This document shows, one piece after another, positions 58,432-64,000 of a stretch of 64,000 nt of DNA. Every line of letters starts with the position of its first letter. Position 1 is the first letter of the stretch. The notes beneath the pieces are model-generated. The model was given only the letters and a program-made list of their open reading frames with translations, was not told where the DNA came from and did not search any database. Made by a program: the position numbers and the translations under genes. Source of the DNA: Cereibacter sphaeroides (lineage in GTDB: Bacteria; Pseudomonadota; Alphaproteobacteria; Rhodobacterales; Rhodobacteraceae); NCBI GenBank assembly GCA_003243455.1, contig QFQS01000001.1:868001-932000 (forward strand), given 5' to 3'.

Positions 58432-59579
58432 CCGACCTGCCGACCGATCTGCCGCCGCCCGAGGAAAACCTGCCGCCGCCCCCCGACACCGACGCTGGCA
58501 CCTGGGACATCATGGGCGCGGCCTGGCAGGCCGAGACGATCCGCACCGATGCCTGGAACTACACCCAGGGCAAACGGCGCGAACTGGCGACCAGCATGTA
58601 CGACATGCTGGCCCCGGATGCGAAAGAGCGCATTCAGGCAAAGCGGTGGGATTACGAGAACAACTGGATCGACTTCGAGGATCTGGTGCTGGGCGAGGTC
58701 GCGCGCGAGGTTCCGGCCAATCCGACCAAGTATGGCGACCTGCCCCTGAGCCGCGAGCAGTTCGATCTGCGGATCGACGGTGAGCGCCGGGCGGAATTTG
58801 ACGAGGCGCAGGCGATCCTGGACCAGCCCGGCGGCGGCCTGGCGGAATTCGTGGGATCCAGCGCGCGCGCCATGACCGACAGGACCAGCCTGATGCTGAT
58901 GCCCTTCGGCGTCGGCGGCAGCGCCTGGCGCACCATCCTGGGCGAGGCGTTCCTTGGCGCTGTCGGCGAGGCTGCGGTGCTGCCGCGCGAATACCAGGTC
59001 GCGGAAGATCTGGACCTGGAGACGCCCGATGCCTTGTCCCGGATCGGGATGGGCGCGGTGCTGGGCGGCGGTATATCGGCGGGGCTGATCGGTCTTGTCA
59101 AGGGCGGCGGGCGGGTGCTGGCCTATCGCCGCGCCCTGCGCGATGCCAAGCCCGCAGGCGCGGATGCCCTGCCCTTCGAGGCCGAGGTGGAAGCGGCCGA
59201 GGCCCAGCTGCGCGGCGATCCCACGGTGACGGAGACCGTCGGCCCGAAACAGACGGCGCAGATCGACGCCCCGGCCGGCCCGGTCCAGTTCGATTATCGC
59301 CCGACCGGCAAGCCGACGCGCATCGGCCGCGACGTGGCGAACATCGTGCGGTCGAACACGCCCTTCCTGTCGTCGGCCTGGCCGCTGCGCACCGCCTATT
59401 CGCGCCTGGTCGCGGACGAGCTGCAGGCGTTCCTCGATCCCGAGGCCGACATCCTGTTCCGCCGCAAGGTCAAGCAGATGGCGCGGGACTACGGCACCCA
59501 ACCCTTCGTCCCCTATCGCGGATCGGGCCAGACCCTGCGCGCCCCGGATCTGGGCAATGCCTTTGGAGGCCGTGAATGA
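58428..59579 (+). CDS. Internal virion (DNA-ejection) type protein, possibly internally deleted
   Basis: A 383-aa protein. A Pro-rich N-terminus is followed by a helical region with a Gly-rich hydrophobic segment (MGAVLGGGISAGLIGLVKGGG, ~205-225) that could insert into membranes, as in ejection proteins. The C-terminal part (~310-375) has another charged helical domain (DELQAFLDPEADILFRRKVK). Podoviral ejection proteins are often much longer. The abrupt change near residue 270 could mark a fusion. Position between nozzle and fibre genes supports the role. Confidence 0.55.
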   Translation: MTDLPTDLPPPEENLPPPPDTDAGTWDIMGAAWQAETIRTDAWNYTQGKRRELATSMYDMLAPDAKERIQAKRWDYENNWIDFEDLVLGEVAREVPANPTKYGDLPLSREQFDLRIDGERRAEFDEAQAILDQPGGGLAEFVGSSARAMTDRTSLMLMPFGVGGSAWRTILGEAFLGAVGEAAVLPREYQVAEDLDLETPDALSRIGMGAVLGGGISAGLIGLVKGGGRVLAYRRALRDAKPAGADALPFEAEVEAAEAQLRGDPTVTETVGPKQTAQIDAPAGPVQFDYRPTGKPTRIGRDVANIVRSNTPFLSSAWPLRTAYSRLVADELQAFLDPEADILFRRKVKQMARDYGTQPFVPYRGSGQTLRAPDLGNAFGGRE

Positions 59580-60808
59580 CTGTCGAGACCTTCGATCCCG
59601 CCCCGCTTTATACCGTCAGCGGCGTCGGGCCGTATCTGGTGCCCCACGCTTATGTCGATGGTACGATCATGGCGGTGGCGGGCGAATTCCCGGCCGCCGT
59701 TCCGCTGACAGGCGCCGATTTCGACATGGTGCCCGCGTCGAGCCTGAGCGCGGGCACCATGTATCTGTCCAGCGGGGCGGCCGCAGCCCATGCCGGAAAG
59801 CCGTTGCGTATCACCCGCAGGACGCCCCGCGAACAGGGCTGGCTTGGTCTGATGGGCGAACGCGAAGCCGGTCTGGAAAGCCAGCTGGACCTGATCGTAA
59901 TGGGCCTGCAGGAAGTTTCGCAGCTGGTGCTGGACAGCGAGGACATCGCGAATGCGCAGGGTTATGCCGACCTAGCGCAGGGGGCCGCCACGGCCGCGCT
60001 CGGCTACCGCGACCAGGCAGCCGGGATCCTGGGCGCGGTACAGGCGATCCAGAACCTGATCCCGATCGCGCGCGGGAACTGGGCCAGCGGCGTTCTGTAC
60101 GGCGCTGGCAACACCATGCGATCGCCATCTGGCTATGTGCCGGCAGGCCAGTACCAGGCGATGAACCCGCATCTTTCTGGCACCTTCGCAGCTGACGTAT
60201 CGGCTGGGCGGTTGGTGCTTTACCTCGCCGATGGGCCCGCCGGGCCGGGCACCGGCAACATGATGCGCGAGCTCAACCTAAGCGATCTGACCAGCATTCC
60301 CACCGCCCAGGAAAACATCGGACTGAAACTGGCCGGCAAGCAGGACTTCATGCCGGTGCAGCAGGGAGGCGGCGAAGGTCAGGGCAACAGCAAGGTCTAT
60401 CTGGGTTGGCATACAGGTGGTTATGGCCTGAAGGTCCAGGTCGACGCATCCGATCAGGGCTTCCTCGTCACCAATCCCTCGGCTGGCGACGGGGCTGCCA
60501 CCCGCTTAATAGCGCCCGGCGATGCGCCGCTTTATGCCGTCCGTGCCGTCGGCAAGTTCAGTGCCCTCGCTGCCAACGAGGGCTGGCTGAACATCAGCGC
60601 GGCTTCGAAGACCAGCGGCGGAAACCTCTACACGATCTACTTCACCAACTGGCTGCTCGACACTGCCTGGATGCCGCTGATCATGCCCAGGGAGGTGGTG
60701 GTCGATCGGATCAAGATCTTCACGCTTACCGCTGACCGTATCCAGTTCACTTTCTACAACGGGGCGACGCCTGTCGCTGCACCCTTCACCTTTGTGGGGA
60801 TACGCTAG
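59576..60808 (+). CDS. Tail fibre protein (T7 gp17-like N-terminus)
   Basis: A 410-aa protein. The N-terminal ~95 residues (LYTVSGVGPYLVPHAYVDGT and RITRRTPREQGWLGL) resemble the virion-attachment part of T7-type fibres. A helical shaft (~100-165) and a beta-rich C-terminal receptor region (~250-410) follow. It should recognise the host surface, possibly the capsule or lipopolysaccharide. Coupled to the upstream gene by ATGA. Confidence 0.72.
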   Translation: MTVETFDPAPLYTVSGVGPYLVPHAYVDGTIMAVAGEFPAAVPLTGADFDMVPASSLSAGTMYLSSGAAAAHAGKPLRITRRTPREQGWLGLMGEREAGLESQLDLIVMGLQEVSQLVLDSEDIANAQGYADLAQGAATAALGYRDQAAGILGAVQAIQNLIPIARGNWASGVLYGAGNTMRSPSGYVPAGQYQAMNPHLSGTFAADVSAGRLVLYLADGPAGPGTGNMMRELNLSDLTSIPTAQENIGLKLAGKQDFMPVQQGGGEGQGNSKVYLGWHTGGYGLKVQVDASDQGFLVTNPSAGDGAATRLIAPGDAPLYAVRAVGKFSALAANEGWLNISAASKTSGGNLYTIYFTNWLLDTAWMPLIMPREVVVDRIKIFTLTADRIQFTFYNGATPVAAPFTFVGIR

Positions 60809-60809
60809 C

Positions 60810-61313
60810 ATGGCTTTGGTCATCACATATCTGGACGGCCAGCAGACCGTTGTGGTTCGTCCTTCCCCCGAGTGGACGCAGTCGCTTTCGGCCCTGGCCG
60901 AACGCATCGGCCTTTTGCCAGGCACGTTCCAGATCGTGGACGAGGCAACGGTCGAGCCCACGGAGGAAGATCTGCTGCGGGCCAGGCGCAGCACACTCAA
61001 CCCCTTCGCCCGCGCCTTCTTCGAGGGGCTGAAATACTTCCCCGCCGAAGGCTTTCTGCACACGCTCGACCGCTATACCAACGCGGTCGCGCTGTTGCGG
61101 CAGTCCGACCCCTACCACCCGCTTGTCGTATGGGATCAGCGGATCGTCCAGATCATCCGCCTGAACCCCGACATGGACGTCTTCGCGGCCAGCTTCGGCG
61201 TCTCTCCCCTGGTGGTCGATGCGATGTGCGAGGTCGGCCTTGTCCTGGAGAGCGACATGACGCCCGAGGGAAAAGGCGCCGCGATCCAGGCTATCCTGGA
61301 GGCGCTGGCATGA
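60810..61313 (+). CDS. Hypothetical protein between fibre and lysis genes
   Basis: A 167-aa protein with a beta-rich N-terminus (ALVITYLDGQQTVVVRPSPE) and a helical C-terminal half (DAMCEVGLVLESDMTPEGKG). It might be a fibre assembly chaperone or a baseplate accessory. It starts two bases after the fibre stop and overlaps the next gene by four bases. No family recognised. Confidence 0.6.
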   Translation: MALVITYLDGQQTVVVRPSPEWTQSLSALAERIGLLPGTFQIVDEATVEPTEEDLLRARRSTLNPFARAFFEGLKYFPAEGFLHTLDRYTNAVALLRQSDPYHPLVVWDQRIVQIIRLNPDMDVFAASFGVSPLVVDAMCEVGLVLESDMTPEGKGAAIQAILEALA

Positions 61314-61645
61314 ACTGGCTGGTCGCCCTTCTGAAATCGCCGTCCTCGTTCCGCGCCGACCCCTGGGGTTACTTCCGCAACCAGATGGGTCACGCCTACA
61401 TCGTCGGGGCCATCCCGGTTCTTGCCGGGGTGCCGCTGATCCTCGTCCTCGTCGCCTACGCGGCCTGGGAAGCGGTCCAGTTTTTCCGTTACGACGCGGA
61501 GCTTTACGACAATTTCGAGGACATGGCGCATGTCGCGCTGATCGGGTTTGCCACGTATTTCTGGCTGCCCGAGTTCGGTATCGTCCAGGCGCTCTTTCTT
61601 GGCGCCGGGTTCTTCTATCGGGTCGCTGAAAGGAGCGCATCTTGA
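61310..61645 (+). CDS. Membrane protein of the lysis cassette
   Basis: A 111-aa protein with two or three hydrophobic segments (YIVGAIPVLAGVPLILVLVAYAAW, and ALIGFATYFWLPEFGIVQALFL as two halves). It is linked by overlaps to the unknown gene upstream and the holin-like gene downstream. It may be a holin or antiholin. Confidence 0.6.
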   Translation: MNWLVALLKSPSSFRADPWGYFRNQMGHAYIVGAIPVLAGVPLILVLVAYAAWEAVQFFRYDAELYDNFEDMAHVALIGFATYFWLPEFGIVQALFLGAGFFYRVAERSAS

Positions 61646-61965
61646 AGCCGGAAGACATCATCTCGAACGACGCCAGCAAGGCGCTGCTTGCGGGCGCCGC
61701 AGGCGGCATCGTCCGTTGGGTGACGCTCCGGTCGAACTGGAAGGAGGGCATCGGGGCGATACTCGTCGGCGCGATCTGCGCCCTTTATCTGGGGCCGATC
61801 GCGCAGCCGCTGCTGGAGCCCGTCATCGGCAAGATCGCACCGGGCGGAGACGCGACAGGCTTTGCGGCGTTTTTCGTGGGCCTCGGCGGCATCAGTCTTT
61901 CCGGGCTTCTCATCGACATCATCGCGGCGCGGCTTCCCAGGGGGGATCAGAATGACGGTGCGTGA
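61642..61965 (+). CDS. Holin-like membrane protein
   Basis: A 107-aa protein with hydrophobic helices at ~14-28, ~35-60 (AILVGAICALYLGPIAQPLL) and ~73-95 (GFAAFFVGLGGISLSGLLI), and a charged C-terminus. The start is TTG 61642, with AAAGGAG seven bases upstream. Three helices and position before the endolysin gene fit a class I holin. Confidence 0.68.
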   Translation: MKPEDIISNDASKALLAGAAGGIVRWVTLRSNWKEGIGAILVGAICALYLGPIAQPLLEPVIGKIAPGGDATGFAAFFVGLGGISLSGLLIDIIAARLPRGDQNDGA

Positions 61966-62062
61966 GATCGTTCAGTCCGCAGCGCGAAAGGAAAGCCGCG
62001 TCTGGCTCGTCGCGCTTCTTGTCATGGTCATCATCATCGGAGTGCAGGCATGGCTGGGCTGA
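61952..62062 (+). CDS. 36-aa single-helix membrane peptide
   Basis: A short gene with a charged N-terminus (MTVREIVQSAARKESR) and one transmembrane helix (VWLVALLVMVIIIGVQAWL). GGGGGA precedes the ATG. It overlaps the holin-like gene at its start and the endolysin gene at its end. It may be an antiholin or pinholin partner; too short for a family call. Confidence 0.55.
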   Translation: MTVREIVQSAARKESRVWLVALLVMVIIIGVQAWLG

Positions 62063-62535
62063 TCCGCATCATCATCCATTGGACCGCCGGCGGCCCGAAA
62101 GCCAGCATTGAGGACAAGAGCCACTACCACTTCCTGTACGAGCAGTCGGGCCGGGTGATCCGTGGCGATCAGCCACCGGAAGAGAACATCCGCACGAACG
62201 ATCACATCTATGCCCCGCATACCCTGTCGCTGAACACCGGGTCGATCGGGGTTTCGTTCTGCGCCATGGCGCTGGCGCAGCCCTTTCCGCTCTTCGTCGG
62301 ATCCTATCCGCTGACCGATCCCCAGCTGGAGGCGGGCCTGGTGCATATCGGCCAGCTGTGCCGTCGCTACTCCATCCCCGTCACCCGTCGGACCGTGCTG
62401 ACCCATGCCGAGGTCCAGCCCACGCTTGGCATCAAGCAGAAGGGCAAGTGGGATATCCGCTGGCTGCCCGGAATGACGGCGATCGGGGACGCCGTCGAGA
62501 TCGGCGATCAGCTGCGGGCGAGGATCAGGCCATGA
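62050..62535 (+). CDS. Endolysin, N-acetylmuramoyl-L-alanine amidase
   Basis: A 161-aa enzyme of the Amidase_2/PGRP family. IIIHWTAGGPKASIED contains the first zinc-ligand His, LTHAEVQPTLG the second, and the segment KGKWDIRWLPGM carries the late Lys/Asp active-site part. It cleaves the bond between muramic acid and L-alanine in the host peptidoglycan. No signal peptide is present, so release depends on the holin. It is coupled to the spanin gene (ATGA). Confidence 0.87.
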   Translation: MAGLIRIIIHWTAGGPKASIEDKSHYHFLYEQSGRVIRGDQPPEENIRTNDHIYAPHTLSLNTGSIGVSFCAMALAQPFPLFVGSYPLTDPQLEAGLVHIGQLCRRYSIPVTRRTVLTHAEVQPTLGIKQKGKWDIRWLPGMTAIGDAVEIGDQLRARIRP

Positions 62536-62834
62536 CCCTGGCGCGCCTATGGCCCGCAGTGGCGCTGTGCGCGGCCCTGGTGGCCGCCTTCGCCTTTGGC
62601 TGGCGTCAGGGTGCGCAAAACGAAGAAGCCCGTCAGGCGGCGCTCCTGGAGGCCGCAAGGGGCAAAGCCTTCGAGAATGCCGAACGACTGAGCCGGGTCG
62701 AGGCCGACCGCCTGGCGGCTCAGAAGGAACGCGATGCCCTGTCCCGCGAACTGGAGGAGGCCGCCTATGCGGATCCCGATGCTGATCGCCCTGCCCTTTC
62801 TGCTGACAGCGTGCAGCGGATTAACCGGAGGTAG
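62532..62834 (+). CDS. Inner-membrane spanin (Rz-like)
   Basis: A 100-aa protein with an N-terminal membrane anchor (LWPAVALCAALVAAFAFGW) and a long periplasmic coiled coil (~27-85). This is the i-spanin architecture. The outer-membrane partner is encoded in another frame inside its 3' end. Confidence 0.78.
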   Translation: MTLARLWPAVALCAALVAAFAFGWRQGAQNEEARQAALLEAARGKAFENAERLSRVEADRLAAQKERDALSRELEEAAYADPDADRPALSADSVQRINRR

Positions 62835-63021
62835 CATGCAGCAATCTCCTCCGCCCAGCCTGACCACCCCGCCGCCCGGCCCGGTCGCGCTGCCGCCGCG
62901 CGGCCTGAGCCAGCGCGAGACCGAGATCTACTGGGGCCGCGATCGCAGCGGCTACCGCCAGTGCATCGGCCAGCTCGAGGGGCTGACCGCCTGGACCCTT
63001 CCACCTCAGAACAGGAGCTGA
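62767..63021 (+). CDS. Outer-membrane spanin lipoprotein (Rz1-like), nested in the Rz-like gene
   Basis: An 84-aa lipoprotein with a signal and lipobox (MLIALPFLLTACSG, cysteine at ~16) and a Pro-rich mature part (PPPSLTTPPPGPVALPPRG), typical of Rz1. ATG 62767 lies inside the i-spanin gene in a different frame. The pair fuses inner and outer membranes at the end of lysis. Confidence 0.8.
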   Translation: MRIPMLIALPFLLTACSGLTGGSMQQSPPPSLTTPPPGPVALPPRGLSQRETEIYWGRDRSGYRQCIGQLEGLTAWTLPPQNRS

Positions 63022-63024
63022 ACT

Positions 63025-63312
63025 ATGGCGTTTACAGGAGATGTGATTGTCAGGGGTGGTGTGCCGACGCTGTTGTCGCCCGATCTGGTGGTGAGCCTGT
63101 TTGCTCAAAGTCGTGGTGGCGAGCCGGTCCGCCTGCAGGCTTCGGCGAGCAATGCCGTCGCGCCGGATCCGGCAGGCGGGCTGCAGCTGGGGCTCAACCA
63201 GGCGCTTGACGCGGAACTGCCTATCGCGAGCTGGGCACCGAGGTTCCCGTCCGGGGCCTACATATGGGCCTTCTCTGCGTCCACAATCTGCATGGCCGTC
63301 AGCAATGCCTAA
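63025..63312 (+). CDS. Hypothetical late protein, fibre-associated
   Basis: A 95-aa, beta-rich, Ala/Gly-rich protein (FTGDVIVRGGVPTLLSPDLV). CAGGAGC precedes the ATG. It is followed by two more late genes with similar composition. It may be a fibre or tailspike accessory. No family recognised. Confidence 0.58.
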   Translation: MAFTGDVIVRGGVPTLLSPDLVVSLFAQSRGGEPVRLQASASNAVAPDPAGGLQLGLNQALDAELPIASWAPRFPSGAYIWAFSASTICMAVSNA

Positions 63313-63670
63313 GGGCCCGGTGCTCTTCGGATTGCCATCCCCCTTTGCGGGTCGCCGCCGGTATGGGAAGGCCAAGAGCACCGTACCGCCGGTGCTTGAC
63401 GCGAGCTCACCTCATGGGCTTTCGACAGGCTCCTGGACCGGATCCAACGGCACGTATCAACGCCGATACCTGAACAACGGCGCGATCATATCGGGCGCGA
63501 CCGGCGCCACTTTCAACTCGTCGGGCTACAGCGGAAACCTTGTGGGACAGGTCCGCACCTTCGACGCCAATGGCAGACCGTCGCGTTGGGTTTCCAGCAA
63601 CGAAGTAACCCTCAGCACCGCCGGAGCCTTCTCCACCGCCTTCTCGAGCGCGTTCGAACGCGCGGCCTAA
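63305..63670 (+). CDS. Hypothetical late protein with an Ig-like repeat
   Basis: A 121-aa protein. The central part (SGNGTY-like pattern in TGSWTGSNGTYQRRYLNNG, then ISGATGATFN and GQVRTFDANGRPS) resembles an immunoglobulin-like surface repeat seen in phage fibre and tail proteins. It overlaps the upstream gene by eight bases. Host-surface binding is a guess from fold type. Confidence 0.52.
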   Translation: MPKGPVLFGLPSPFAGRRRYGKAKSTVPPVLDASSPHGLSTGSWTGSNGTYQRRYLNNGAIISGATGATFNSSGYSGNLVGQVRTFDANGRPSRWVSSNEVTLSTAGAFSTAFSSAFERAA

Positions 63671-63682
63671 AGGGGATATCAA

Positions 63683-64000
63683 ATGACAGCAAAGACCCGC
63701 ACTCTCTTAAAAGCCGACAAGAACGCCGCATTCGCGGACAATACATCCGGCGCGATCACGGCATCCGTGCTCCGCGCGCAGATCGACCACATGGCCGACA
63801 GCGCCTTATTCCCGGAAGACACGGCCACTTTCGCGACGGCGGCGCAGGGCGCTAAGGCCGACAGTGCCCTCCAGCCTGCAGACCGCGCCAAAGACTATAT
63901 CGGGGCTGTTGATCCGGGAAGCGCGCAGGATACCTCCCAGGGCTATTCGCAAGGATCGATGGGCTACAACACCGCAACGAAACAGTTATTCGTCTGCGAT
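63683..64000 (+). CDS. Late gene, probable tail fibre/spike, truncated by the window end
   Basis: 106 codons are visible from ATG 63683, which is preceded by AAAGGGGA; the frame is open to the end of the window. The visible N-terminus (TARTLLKADKNAAF-like start, then TASVLRAQIDHMADSALFPE) and the ALQPADRAKDYIGAVDPGS segment look like fibre or spike N-terminal adaptors found in siphoviral and podoviral prophages of alphaproteobacteria. Confidence 0.62.
   Translation, partial: MTAKTRTLLKADKNAAFADNTSGAITASVLRAQIDHMADSALFPEDTATFATAAQGAKADSALQPADRAKDYIGAVDPGSAQDTSQGYSQGSMGYNTATKQLFVCD

Larger units (their letters stand above)
36383..64000. mobile_element. Temperate podovirus-like prophage inserted at tRNA-Asn (right end outside the window)
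   Basis: The layout is a leftward early operon (repressor to integrase), a rightward Cro-like gene, replication genes, terminase, T7-type portal, scaffold, capsid, tail adaptor and nozzle, ejection-type protein, fibres and lysis genes. Most neighbouring genes overlap by four bases. The absence of a tape-measure gene and the presence of T7-like head-tail connectors point to a short-tailed phage. No phage RNA polymerase gene is seen in the visible part. The tail nozzle gene is very short, so the prophage may be defective. Confidence 0.93.

Overview
The window is high-GC DNA with dense, mostly four-base-overlapping genes. The gene content (an AcuI-type reductase, a pyrrolysine-free MttB-family protein, PotABCD-type and YnjBCD-type ABC importers, KpsE/KpsM/KpsT-type export genes) fits an alphaproteobacterium of the Rhodobacterales, most likely a Paracoccus-like species. 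The genus is inferred from gene style, not proven.

Bases 1-18.1 kb are catabolic host chromosome. A leftward group holds a YtcJ-type amidohydrolase, an NAD-dependent epimerase/dehydrogenase, a 3-hydroxyisobutyrate-dehydrogenase-type enzyme, a trimethylamine/dimethylglycine-dehydrogenase-type Fe-S flavoprotein, an MttB-family methyltransferase and a BetI-like TetR regulator. This looks like uptake and breakdown of a methylated amine or betaine. A rightward PotABCD-type importer (8.7-12.6 kb) and the YtcJ amidohydrolase are bracketed by two inverted copies of a ~205-bp non-coding hairpin element. Next come a leftward patatin/SDR/amidohydrolase operon and an acuI-CaiB pair.

Bases 18.1-30 kb are a cell-surface polysaccharide region: galE, a long two-domain glycosyltransferase, a hexapeptide acetyltransferase, a sulfotransferase, KpsM/KpsE/KpsT-type export components, a large RTX calcium-binding protein and a second GT2 enzyme. 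Bases 29.7-36.2 kb hold a YnjBCD importer with a divergent YnjF-type CDP-alcohol phosphatidyltransferase, an EnvZ-type histidine kinase without an adjacent response regulator, and a metallo-beta-lactamase-fold hydrolase.

At 36,308 there is a tRNA-Asn(GTT). From its 3' end to the end of the window runs a temperate podovirus-like prophage (about 27.6 kb visible; the right end is outside). The leftward early operon (repressor, small unknown genes, excisionase-like protein, tyrosine integrase) ends at a good intrinsic terminator beside the tRNA. The rightward transcript starts at a Cro-like gene and runs through small early genes, a Toprim primase, a helicase-like protein, a 13-copy GTTGTG/CACAAC array (candidate replication origin), terminase, a Tad2-like DUF2829 gene, a T7-type portal, scaffold, capsid and tail adaptor. 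It continues with a strikingly short tail-nozzle gene, an ejection-type protein, a tail fibre, a lysis cassette (holin-like proteins, amidase, nested spanins) and further fibre-like genes.

The most interesting points are: the Tad2-like gene, which carries a perfect 46-bp tandem duplication that changes the reading frame and may act as an on/off switch; the GTTGTG array; the collapsed tail nozzle gene; two orphan genes placed like lysogenic-conversion genes; and the paired structured repeats in the host part.
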